In this document: positions 47,991 through 59,330 of the stretch, piece by piece
Layout: each line of letters opens with the position of its first letter
Numbering within the stretch: the first letter of the stretch is position 1
Assembly (NCBI GenBank): GCA_026826555.1
Contig: JAKSZT010040477.1
Coordinates: forward strand, 1-64,000
Direction of reading: 5' to 3'
From: Tolypeutes matacus
Taxonomy: Eukaryota; Chordata; Mammalia; Cingulata; Chlamyphoridae
DNA length: 64,000 nt
Notes under the pieces: generated by a model
The model's database searches: none
What the model saw: only the letters and a program-made list of their open reading frames with translations
What the model was told of the DNA's origin: nothing
Made by a program: the position numbers and the translations under genes

Positions 47991-49914
47991 ATCTTTATCA
48001 ACCTAAGTAAGTTTGATTTTTCAGTTAATGAGCAGTGTGATTGAATGAACAATTCATTGTTATACTGATCATAGGAGTCAAAAAACAAAATAAAAAGCTC
48101 TCTGTTCATTATTTAAATCCTACACTCGTTTCTCTTCACTCACTAAAATGTAAATGGAAGTGCCACATGCCATGCTAAATGCTGTGCTGTCCCTGCAGAG
48201 ATACATGGCTCCCAATTCCAATGTTTTTCCACAGGATCTAGGCAGAACTAAGATATTTCAGAAGCACATCATTACCTGAATTTGCTAGGGAGGGGTAGGG
48301 CTTGACAGGGTCTCACTCAGTAGTTCTCTGAATAAAGGCACACTTATCAAGAACTGTGCCCCTGAGACTGCCCCATACAGTCATCATTATTGTTTCTTTA
48401 GGATGATTTGGTCTTGAGATCCTGACCATAGCTTCCTTGGTTTAAAATTCCCAAGTCCATCTAAGTCAAGGGTTCTTAACCTTTTTTGTTCCATGGACCC
48501 CTTTGTTAGTCAGGAGAAAATGACAGACCCCTTATCAGAATGTAGTGGATGATAGTTTTAGGACACTCAACATCGGTATGTCTTTAAATTAAATTTTAGG
48601 ATTATTCAAAATTACGTTGTTACCATAATTTCAATACCTGATAACCTAACATGGTTTAAAATCTGTTCAAATGGTCATTTTTGGCAAACATTTAGAAATT
48701 TGAGTTTTCCCATCCTACCAACCTTTTTGCAGGCAGTTATCCACTCAAAACTGCACTCAGAACATGCTACATCAAAATAAAAATCATACTAAGTACACAC
48801 TCTACTATAACACACTATGTATTATTTAATAAACATATCTCCAGGAATAGAAGTGTTTTCATGCAGGCATGTGAGGTAATTACATTCATATTTGTTCTCC
48901 TTATTTATCCTTTAGCAATGTGGATTACTGTCTCTATTGAAATGATTCAGTATTTAATGATCACTTTAAGAAATGAATGACATAATCTATGTTAAATTTG
49001 GTGCAGTTTGGAATTGAAATTTTGAAGTTCACTTGGAGGGACTTTGGCTATATTTTTATACTATTTAACAGAAATCTTTAGAGTATGAACTACAGACAAC
49101 ATATATTGTTTTGGAGCTAACTTATATATGTATTGTCTGGATTGGAAAGGAGATGAGCTTACTGGAAGAGAGACTGCAGTGTCATACTGGAGTCAGATTT
49201 AACTGGGACACAAGGAAAATGAGGCAAACAAATCTTGCACTTAAGCATGCCAATCTTCAACAACAATTTGTAGATGGGAGCATTCTCTATTTTCTACTTA
49301 TTTTTTTTAAATTCTGCCAAGTAGCAAAGGGTGGTTACATAGCATCCAAAGTTATCTTATTTCTGCTTCTTGCTTGCGGTTTGACATATATGAATTCTCT
49401 CTTTCTAATTAAATACTTGGATATTATATATATTAAATCTATGTTTCTAGATTTATATGACAATATAAAAATGGAACTTATTTGAAGGAAAAATAAGAAT
49501 GGCTAAAATTACCTGTTTGTGCAGAAATGAAATATCTAAGTTAAAAGATCTCTAGCAATCATAGGACTAGTGAATATTTTATGGTTGTCCAGTTTATTCT
49601 AAAAACAAATTGCACCAACTTATAGTCCATCATATTTTTAGACTATACCCTCAAATAAGATATATTTCCTGTAAATATCATGAAACTACCAGTGAAACAA
49701 TCAAAATATCTGCATTATCCACCTGGGAGAGCTTTTGTGATATGAAGAAATTTTGAAAACTACATCAGGGTACAATTTTATTGGATGACAAGAGCTTGAA
49801 AAATACTGATGTTGTTTATGTTGATGGTGATGACAATGGCAGTAATGAAGATGGCAAAAACTACAGCAACTCTTCAATAATAACTTCTTCTCAGACATCT
49901 ATTAAATAGTCATT
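47991..49914. other. Intergenic with an old DNA-transposon-like piece and an OR-flank paralogue
   Basis: About 48470-48790 (GGGTTCTTAACCTTTTTTG, CCATGGACCCCTTTG) has the sound of an ancient mammalian DNA-transposon fossil whose family I cannot fix. About 48840-49130 is paralogous to 32685-32980. No gene is seen. Confidence 0.45.
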
Positions 49915-50065
49915 ATATATTATCGCCTATATACCTTGTAAAAACCCACATCTCTGTATCTGTCCTGTTCATAAGATGCAGGCTCAGAGAATTAAAATCA
50001 CCAACATATAGTGAGTTACAGAGCTAGAACTGGATTTTGTTTTGACCCCAAACTCTCATCGGTTT
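49915..50065 (+). repeat. MIR SINE fragment
   Basis: The MIR order is visible: ATGCAGGCTCAGAGAATTAA, GTGAGTTACAGAGCTAGAAC, TTGACCCCAAACTCT. It is diverged but follows the core and 3' half of the MIR consensus. Confidence 0.65.
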
Positions 50066-51810
50066 GCCATACAATGAGACAGAATAAACCCACCACATTG
50101 TGAAACAAAATTCAATTATTTTAATACTTTCTCCCATATTTACACCTATGTTTTCAAAGAATATGTGTATCTTCTAATGCTTGATTCCTAAATAACTAGT
50201 ACCATCCCATAAGTGAGAGCACTGTGGAAAAAGAAATGACCACTCCCTTCATCACCACCTCCACCATTTCCCTCATTCTCTTGACATAGCAGCATATCAA
50301 TTCCTGTCTTCGGGAGAATGGCTGTTTTATCTTCTAGAGTTTATTGCTGGTAACATTTTTCTAAAACCTATTAATTTTAGTTGTCATATATATTAATATA
50401 TACATATATATTTCTTTCCATATTATCATTAATATTTTTATTTTTCTCAATAATTTTAGGATTTTTTATACCTAATATAGAGGATTTTAAATTAAATATC
50501 TCCAGAATAAATTTAGAATTTTCAAAGACATATATTTCAATCAAATAATTCTCATTTATTTTTCTGTTATTGCATAATATTTGATATTACTTAAATGTAT
50601 TGTGGTTCATACATTTAACTTCTGGAAAATATTTTATTTTGAAAATTTTCTCCATTATTATTTTGCTATTAATGTATGCATTTCCAGGAACACCCATAAA
50701 CGTATGTTGATCTTATGTAAGTTCTCAAATTTTCCCTTTTTCCCCCATACTTCAATATTTAATATTGTGGTTGTTGTGTTGCTTTTTTATCTTTATGGGA
50801 TATTTTCTCCACTTTCTCTCTCAAGACTTTCATTGAATCCTTTATATGAAGTGTTTTATTTTAAATTTCCAAAAACAATTATAGTTACCTCAAATTTAAT
50901 TTTACATAGCATATGATTTATATTGTACAATTAATAATTTCTCATACTTCTCTGAATATCTTAATTTCTTTAAAAAATTTTCCTTCCTGATCTGCATTTT
51001 TCCCACTAATTTTTATTTCAGTGTGTATGTATTTGCAGGAGTGCCTGTGTATGCATTTGTGTTTGGATCTCCCTCTTTCATGTGGGAGACCTCCTCAAAA
51101 TTCTGCTACTTTTGGTTCTAGGAGAAGTTTTAATATTGAACCATTAAAAGTCTTTGGGACATGGCCTGTAAAGATTACCCTTGATGGTCTTCCCTTTGGA
51201 AGAGAATTCCCCTATCTGGATTCATCCAGAAGACTCTTGGAATGTTGATGTCTTTGTTCAATTCTTCTTCCTTTCAAAAGACCCTGATTTCTTTCATTAC
51301 CTATTATCTTCTTTTCTCTAATTCTCAATCTTTTTTTAAATAATAACATTTATCTCTGCATCATAATACATACTGGGTTTTAAAAGAGTTGATAAATATG
51401 TGTGTTTAAACTTACTTATCTGTCATTTGAAAGAGCTTTACATAAAATAAAATAATGGAGAACTAGGAATGAGTAAAAAAGATAACATAAATAAATATAA
51501 AATATTAGTTACACATAAGAAAATCAGAGAGACAGAATATATTTCCTATCTGGGTAGAGCTGGAAAAGAGTCATGGAAAATACAATGAATGTGCAATACA
51601 TACTTTCAGGTACAGGGTCTGATTTAAACAGGATTCAGAAATTGGATAGAGGGGCAAAGGAGAATACATGGTGGAGAGAAGTGAAAATGTAGAATATTAA
51701 TTAATATGACTGTTTAAATTGTACTTGGCCATAAGTATTCATGGTATATTTCAGAACAGAAAAGTCAAGCAATTATGCCTGACTTATTAGAAAATTGATT
51801 TGACTTTGAA

Positions 51811-51850
51811 AGTGTAAGGAACACTCAAGAATAAGAGTGTTCCTTACACT
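51811..51850. repeat. Perfect 16-bp inverted repeat with 8-base loop
   Basis: AGTGTAAGGAACACTC at 51811-51826 is exactly complemented by 51835-51850, with AAGAATAA between. It is followed by ordinary AT-rich sequence rather than a T-run. Confidence 0.9.
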
Positions 51851-51933
51851 GAGTGGAAAGATTGATTTAATTGTAGAGTGAAGTCTTTGTGTATGAATAT
51901 AGCAGGAAAATTATCATCTCCTAAGGGTTACAC

Positions 51934-52020
51934 TTTTTTTTTAAGGTACCAGGCTGAGGATTGAACCCTGGTCCTCATATTTGGAAAGCTGGCAATCAAT
52001 CACTGAGCCACATTGGCTCC
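51934..52020 (-). repeat. tRNA-derived SINE (short copy)
   Basis: A T-run at the left, then a tRNA-like head with GAGGATTGAACCCTGGTCCT and AATCACTGAGCCACATTGGC. The copy is diverged. Confidence 0.78.
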
Positions 52021-52054
52021 CCTGAGTTGGTTTTCATTTGTTTTCTTGTTGTTT

Positions 52055-52162
52055 GTGGGTTTTTTTGTTTGTTTGTTTGTGTTTAGGGGCCACCAGGGGC
52101 TAAACCTGGGACCTCTCATGTGGGAAGCAGGTGCTCAACCACTTGAGCCACATCTGATCCCC
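52055..52162 (-). repeat. tRNA-derived SINE, adjacent second copy
   Basis: The tail side is TTTGTTTGTTTGTTTG. The head carries GGGCTAAACCTGGGACCTCT and CAACCACTTGAGCCACATC. It lies next to the SINE at 51934-52020 in the same orientation. Confidence 0.78.
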
Positions 52163-52578
52163 AGGTTGTACAATTTTATTCATAATGTGGGTTTATAATT
52201 TTTGCATTTACATTGCTTTTCCATGCAGAAGGTTTAAGCGTATGTCTCATCTTGGCAACAACTGAATTAATAGAAGGCCATAAAACATCCATGTAATATA
52301 ATCATTATAAAAATATTTTTCTTATATTTCCAGAAATGTCATAAAATATTTTGAGCATAAATGTTGTTTCCTCAAATTTTTATCCATGAGACAAAAAACA
52401 AATGGTGTTTTTCTGTTTTAAAAATAGATAAGCTATTTCTTCATTTTAGAGGTATAGATTTTCATGAATAATTCAGTCTGATAGATTTAAGAATTAAATT
52501 AAATTAAAATATAGCTTATTGTTCTATACCTTATTTGCTCTTCTTTCTGCCTTTAGGAAAAACCCAAATGACTGTCTA

Positions 52579-53506
52579 ATGGAATATTATAATCAAACAT
52601 CAACTGATTTCATCTTATTGAGGTTGTTTCCACCATCAAGAATTGGTCTGTTCTTTATTCTTGTCATTCTCATTTTTCTAATGTCTCTGATAGGAAACCT
52701 TTCCATGATCCTCCTAATTTTTCTAGATGAACATCTCCACACCCCTATGTATTTCGTACTTAGTCAGCTCTCACTGGTTGACCTAAACTACATCTGCACC
52801 ATTGTCACCAAGATGGCTTCCAGTTATGTGTTTGGCAACAAGTCTATCTCTTTCATTGAGTGTAGGGTTCAGAGTTTCTTCTTCTTGACTTTATCAGGTG
52901 CAGAAACTCTGCTCTTGACATCAATGGCCAATGACCATCATGTGGCTATTTTCTTTCCTCTACACTATTCCATCCTTATGAGCAAACGAAATTGTGTGCT
53001 GATGATCACACAATTGTGATAATGGGATTTATCAATGCCTGTGCCCACACTGCATATGCACTCCACATCCCTTATTGCCAGTCCAGGGACATCAATCATT
53101 TCTTCTGTGATGTACCAGCCATGCTGAATGTGGTGCGTATGGACATCTTGGTCTATGAGTACACAGTGTTTGTGAGCACTACTCTCTTTCTCGTGTTTCC
53201 TTTCATCAATATAACATGTTCCTATGGTCGGGTGCTCCTTGGTGTTCACCACACTCATTCAGTGGAAGGGAGGAAGAAGGCCAATTCAACATGTAGTACC
53301 CACCTCACTGTGGTGACTTTCTACTATGTGCCATTTGCCTTACACCTATCTTATGTCCAAGTTCCCTCAGATCTCCAACAGAGGACAAGGTTCTGGCTGT
53401 CTTCTACACCATCCTCAACCCCGTGCTCAACCCTGTCATCTACAGCCTGAGAAACAAAGAGGCAATGGGAGCCCTTAGAAGACTGATTCAGGGAATCATC
53501 TCTTGA
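52579..53506 (+). pseudogene. Olfactory receptor pseudogene 3 (family 2, OR2L-like)
   Basis: It opens MEYYNQTSTDFILL, nearly the same as OR pseudogene 1, and is open through the first four membrane spans to 53019. Landmarks: SLIGNLSMILLI, LHTPMYFVLSQLSL, and the third-span motif, mutated to ANDHHVAIF, which alters the G-protein-coupling triplet. After a frame change near 53010 it continues (52992-53340 in another frame) with HIPYCQSRDINHFFCDVP, the second extracellular loop with its conserved cysteines, then [12 protein letters not shown] 1-base gain near 53340 shifts the seventh span. The stop is at 53504-53506. With fewer lesions than the second copy, it died more recently. Confidence 0.93.
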
Positions 53507-55500
53507 AGGTGTGGGCAAAATTTTCTGCATTATTTTCAAAGACTCAGGTGCACATACAGCCAGCAATGTATTTAATTATAAAAAAATATACTTCCATGCT
53601 TAATAGGCAGGAAGTAAAATTAATATTAAATATATAAAAATTGAATTTTGACAAAATAATTGTACATTCCCAAACCATATTTGTTTTCTTTTAGGCTATT
53701 TTTCTACAAATATAAAGGTTATATATATCCCACTAATGTGTGTAATATGGAAATTTTGTTAAGTTGTAGAAATGAAAATGGAAACTTCCTAACTGTAAAT
53801 TATCATTCAACATAGCAGTTTTCATACAATTAATATTTCTTTCAATGTATTTAATTTACAATAGAACAATAAATGCTTAAGGATGGTTGGATCTAAAGGA
53901 TGGAAAAAGAATCCTCAGTTTAATTCTACTATAATTTTAATTGATGCATATAAGTAACTATTTTCCTCAGTTTTAATGTGAACTGATAGATACAAGAATT
54001 TGGTGGAGTTTTCTTTAATGAATTAGAAGTTCTTACACCACTATGAAGAAAATAGGACACGTTTATATGTTGCATGATGGGCCCTTGATTCATCTTGGTG
54101 ATACTTCAGGAAGTGACTCATTAATGGGTCTTCCTCTGGTTCAATATTAATCTCTGGAAAGACATTCAAATGTTGCATGCCACTGATACACTGAAAATTC
54201 TACTGGACTTGGTAGAAGAGGTCAATTTATCTGCACTGTTCGTATGTCTAAAAATTTCCCACCTTTAATTTTAATCTTATAATATCTAGAATTACAGATA
54301 AATCAGACTGGGAAACTGTCAACTTTGATCAATGTCTTCTACACCTGAGAAAAAGACCTGTGAAGACACCTAGGTTACCTCTCCTGCACACCATTTGTAA
54401 CCCCTGTATCATGTGACTTTCACCTATGGAAATGGGGTGAATTTATTACTGTTTCTTTCATGATTCCTTAATGGTTGTGCATGTGCCCTGATTCTTTGAA
54501 TGACAAACTCTCACCACAAGGCCTTTGATCAAAGAATCTAATGCAGTATTTAAATGTGGGCCTTGGCCACGGTGATAAATCAAGCAGGGAAGTGAGCATT
54601 TGGGCTCTGTAATACATATTGGAATTTTTTAGTGCATCTTTAAGACATGTCTTTATGAAGAGAGTATAGATTACAAAGATATTTCAAATGTTCTCTGGAC
54701 TTTCTGTTGATCACCTCAACATCTATTTGCATATGACATTACATGGGTGAGATAGAGAAATGAATGATAAATTAGTTTTAGGCACAACTCTTGGGCAAAT
54801 AGAAATGGGAGATGGAAGAAGTAGAAACCACTTTGTACTTATTACCAAATTAGGCAAACATGACTTCCTAGTTAGTTTTTGGAAGACTATAAATAGAAGC
54901 AGAAGAGAGGGTTCTTGTAATGATGGATTTGTGGCACTACTGAGCAAATATTGGTGTCCCTGGCTCCTGGTTACCAAGTATGACCAAGTGCTGAGTAAAA
55001 CTGCTATCTCTTCATTTCAGTAATGAATGGAGTGTGACAGTAGCAATGTGGGGAAATTTGAATGCTCTTCCTCTCTTATTGGCATTTCAAGGGCCCTGAT
55101 TCACTCAGATTTCCTCAGATGAATCGTGGTTGATTGTGTTTCTTTTATTGCAGCACTTTCTAACAATAGTTTCTGTTTCTATTCTTTACCTCTTTATATT
55201 CTTGTTGGCTTGAAGGTGCACCTGGAGCGATCTTACTAAAATACATGTTAATTATATCATTTTCCTTAGAATGGTATGTAGTCCTCTCTATCAGCTGAGA
55301 CAACCTTACATCTCCAGATTCATATATTGGAATTCTTTACCTAAAACTTTCTTGTTATTTCACAATAAAGTGAATATAGTTTTCTGAACAAGTTATGGTT
55401 TGTTAAAGCTTTCATGACTTCAGTTATGCAATTGCTTACTAAACTGTCTTTTAGTTTATATTTGCATAAGACATTTTTACATCCTTTCACTTACAAAATA
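53507..55500. other. OR downstream flank (block C)
   Basis: No gene is seen. It shares scattered stretches with the flank of OR pseudogene 1 (see 16376-17875) up to about 55440, supporting duplication of a unit of at least 3 kb including the receptor. Confidence 0.55.
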
Positions 55501-56640
55501 AAATTATTATTTTGTGAAAGAATATAGTAGTGCTGTGATTTTTTAAAAATTCATTCTGCCCACCTATTTTGATTAATTGAAGTGTCTAGTCCATTTACAT
55601 TAATGTAATTACTGATAAGGCAGTATTTATGTAGGCTATTTTGCTAATTGTTCTTTGTCTGTTTAAACTTTGTCCCTCAAGGCCTTCTTTTGCATTTAGT
55701 TGATCTTTTATTGTAAAACATTCTCATCTCTTTCTAATTTTTTAATCTGTATTTATTTTTCAGATATTTTGTTTTTGGTTGACATGGGTTTACATTCAAT
55801 ATCCTAAATCTATGAAACCTAGTTTGACTTGATATCAACTTAACTTCTTCTCTGTACTTATACTCCTTCATGTTTCCTTCTTTATTTTATTCTTGTCACA
55901 AATGACATCTTTAAAAATTGCATGCCCAATAACACAGAAATATTATTATGTCTATGCATTTGTATGTAATATCATGGGATAAATAAGAATATGTACAAAT
56001 TAAGTATATAAAAATATTTATATGTATAGTTACAAGTTTGTACCTTCATTTTGGTTGCTTATTCTTCCGCAGCTTCAAGTTATTATCTAGATCACTTTAT
56101 TTTGTATTCATCCTAAAGGCCTCATTTTAGTGTTCTGTTTTTCTTTTAGGATGGATCTACTGGTAATAGCACCATGACCATCACCATTTTTGACACACAA
56201 TCTTGCTGGATATAGAAATCTTGGTTTACAATATTTGCTTTCAGAATTTTAAATCCGTCATTGCAAAGTTTTCTGGCCTATATGGTTTCTGATTAAAAGT
56301 AGGCACTTAATTCACAACTTCTGTAATAAAAATATATTTTTAAAAATCCAAAGGGGTCTTTTGAATTAACAAGAAGAAAAAAATTAGGCATTTAATCTTA
56401 TTTGTGTATCCATTTTATATGATGATTCACTACTCTCTTTCTACTTTTAGTATTCTCACAGTGCCTTAGGACTTCAAAAATTTGACTGTTATATGCTTAG
56501 TGTGAATACTTTTGATTTTACCTTATTTGAGCTTTGTTGAGATTTTTGTATATATATGTTAATGGCTTTCATCAAATTTGGGATGATTTTGTCTCCACAT
56601 AACTATTTCAAACAGCTTGCAAATTGTCCACCAAGAAATA
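55501..56640 (-). mobile_element. Old L1 5' part: ORF1 C-terminus and start of ORF2
   Basis: On the - strand, 56640-56170 follows the ORF1 C-terminal region (complement of CCTATATGGTTTCTG near 56277). 55620-55545 is the complement of the first codons of ORF2 (AATGTAAATGGACTAGACAC corresponds to the NVNGLN segment at 24602). There are no open frames. Confidence 0.55.
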
Positions 56641-59330
56641 CTGAATGTTTTTATTTTCCTTATATTTAGGAGCTTTAGATTATATAAATGTTACATTAAA
56701 AAATATAGGGGATTCCTTTATACCCATTCCCTCCCCCTCCCACACTTTCACCCATTGACAATATCTTTCATTAGCGTGTTACATTTATAACAATTGATGA
56801 ACATATATTGAATCATTGCAACAAAACATGGTCTAGGGTTTACATTATGGTTTACACTTTGCACCACACAATTTTATGGGTTTTAACAATACATATAATG
56901 GCTAGTATCTGTCATTTCAATACCATAATTAATGATTCCAATGTATAAAAAATGCTCCATGTTACACCTATTTTTCCTTCTCCCTCCCCTTAGAACTTCT
57001 GTTGACCACTATCTTTATATTAATGTTACAAGTACTTTCATTACTAGAAAAATGATTAGTATACTTTAGTCCACAGTTGCATTCCCTACTTATATTTGCT
57101 TGTTCCTCTATCTTGAGGATTTGGGGATGGTGATGCCCACTCTGTTTCTGATTGAGAGGGAGTTTAGATCCCATTGGGCAGATGGATGGAGCTCTCTTGC
57201 TTGCAACTGCAGATATTTCTGCTTCTTGGGATGAGTGTTGTCCATCATCATCCTTTTGTTCGTTGTCCTGGATGAATCTGATGAACTGGAGAGCAGATGT
57301 TGGCTGCAACTTTGCTGAGATTCAGGGTTCACCTCACCTGACATATGAACAGCCAGAAGATTAAGTCTCTGGGACATATACTTAATGAGTATAGTGTTAA
57401 TTATAGGTTCAAATAAATGAGGCAGAAGAACTACATATAAGAAAATGATAAATTAATCTAACTTTGATACATTGGGGGAGATGGGTTATCATATATTCCA
57501 AGACAAGGCACTCTGATGGTTGTCTGCCCTATCTTTAGTGTCTAGTTGTCTCTAGAAGCCCCATGAGCACCCCTACATGAGATACTGTTTACTGTGGCAG
57601 ACAGTGAGAATCTCCTGAGACTTGCATCATCATTAACAGTGGAATGACAACCCAATACACTTTGAAATCTCTTAACCATAAAACTCCTTTGCTTTCAATA
57701 TTTCCCCCTTTTGGTCTAGGTCTTTCTCCAAATGCATCATTAGTTTGTACTTGGATTTAATCCCTCGGTGCCAGGGAGCCATGTCCCACATTGGCGGAAG
57801 GGAGTGAATTTATATACTGAATTTGTCTTAGAGAGTGTCTACTTTTGAGCAACAAGGATTCTTTCAGGAGGTAACCATTAGGCAATATATATTACTAGCC
57901 CTTGTTTTGATTTCACAAGAACAATGTTCATAAGTATGAGCATCAATATCAAGGTCTTGGGACATTGGTCTTCCCTCCTTTTCTAGAAACTGCCTATGCA
58001 CCTCAGAGATTCTCACCACTCTATGAGAGAATGTAGCAGGATTCTCCAGGATGGGAATTCAATATTCTGGCAGTTATTCTGTGGGTCTCCACCAACTGAG
58101 ACAACAACCCGTGATCACATGAACACACTCAGAGTCCATAGAGGTATGCTCCAGGAGCACACCCCCCCCCCACATATCTCCCACCACAGAGCCCAGAACA
58201 GTGATTATATCCTACCACATTTGCAGCCCTTTTGCAACCTAAAACCTTGCCAAAAACAAAGCCAACAAAAATAACAATAATAAAATTAAAAATTAAAAAA
58301 AGAAAAAGAAAAAGAAAAGAAAAAAATAAAATAATTTTTTTGCATTATGCCTTTCATGACCACAGATTCTGTTATCTTTCATGTATATTGACAATTTCTT
58401 CTGTGTGTTCCCCCAATGTGTTATATATTTTCCACTTTATTTTGCAAAAAGGTTTAGGTTACAGAAAAGTCACATAGAAAATATAGGGATTCACATACAC
58501 CCCACTCCCTCCCTCCACATCCTCCTCTACCGATAATATCCTACCTGAGCATAGTACATTTGTTACACTCAATGAACAAATATCAAAGCATTGTTACTAA
58601 CCATGGCCAGTGGTTTACATTATGCTTTATCTTTTATACTGTATACTGTTATAGGGTCTGACAAAATGTATGATAGCCTGTATCTATCATTGCAAGATCA
58701 TGTGAAACAATTCCAATGACTCAACGATGCTCAGTGTTTCACCCATTCCTCCCTCCCCCTCCCATCAGAACATATGGTAACCACGAAGTTTCAATTTTTG
58801 AAGAAGGTTTTTTGTTTCATAGATTAGTGTTGAGGGCTTGACAGACTGGTTTGTTTCTTTTATTGGGGACTGTGTATATACTCGATATATTCTTACACCT
58901 CTATTTGAGAATATACCAGGACTCTATAGAATGACAGTTTAATGTTTGTTTTTTCATTGTGTGGGTCTCCACTAACTGAGATAACACCCTATGCCAAATG
59001 AAAACTTTCATATTCCATAGAAGGATGCCCCAGGTGGACCCTTTCCCACATATCCCTTTACTACTACCACCCTACACCAGTGACCCTCCCTAGCCCTATT
59101 TGCCAGAATAAAAGCATCACCACCATTGTAGGTTCAACCACACACCTAAAAATCTCCAGAGTATTCCTTCCTCCAGTCCTCCCCTCATTTCCATGGATAG
59201 TCCATCCAAATACCCCCACTGGTCACACTCACATTCCAGCTCCATCACCCTCACTCATGTCCCTGCCACCAGCACCCCCTCTACTACCAAACCATTCCCT
59301 TCTACCTAATCATGGGTTTTGCCCATTTTT
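56641..59330 (-). mobile_element. L1 3' UTR debris, two related units
   Basis: Antisense L1 3' UTR. 57050-57320 corresponds to the 29280-29500 region (complement; CTGATTGAGAGGGAGTTTAG near 57147), and 57540-58060 to about 28460-29000. GTGTGGGTCTCCACTAACTG at 58960 and GTGGGTCTCCACCAACTGAG at 58081 show the same block twice, so two L1 3' ends or an internal duplication are present. 58440-58620 has the L1 3' tail order. C-run at about 58161-58171; A-rich tract at about 58283-58326. Confidence 0.6.

Larger units (their letters stand above)
50066..52578. other. OR upstream flank (block C)
   Basis: This AT-rich flank precedes OR pseudogene 3, with about 51068-51110 paralogous to the flank of OR pseudogene 1. 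It holds a perfect hairpin (51811-51850) and two SINEs (51934-52162). No gene is seen. Confidence 0.5.

Noticed and set aside
54760..55023. 87-codon open frame, + strand
   Set aside because: It lies in the OR downstream flank, which has no counterpart frame in the paralogous flank near 17.2 kb; no family recognised.
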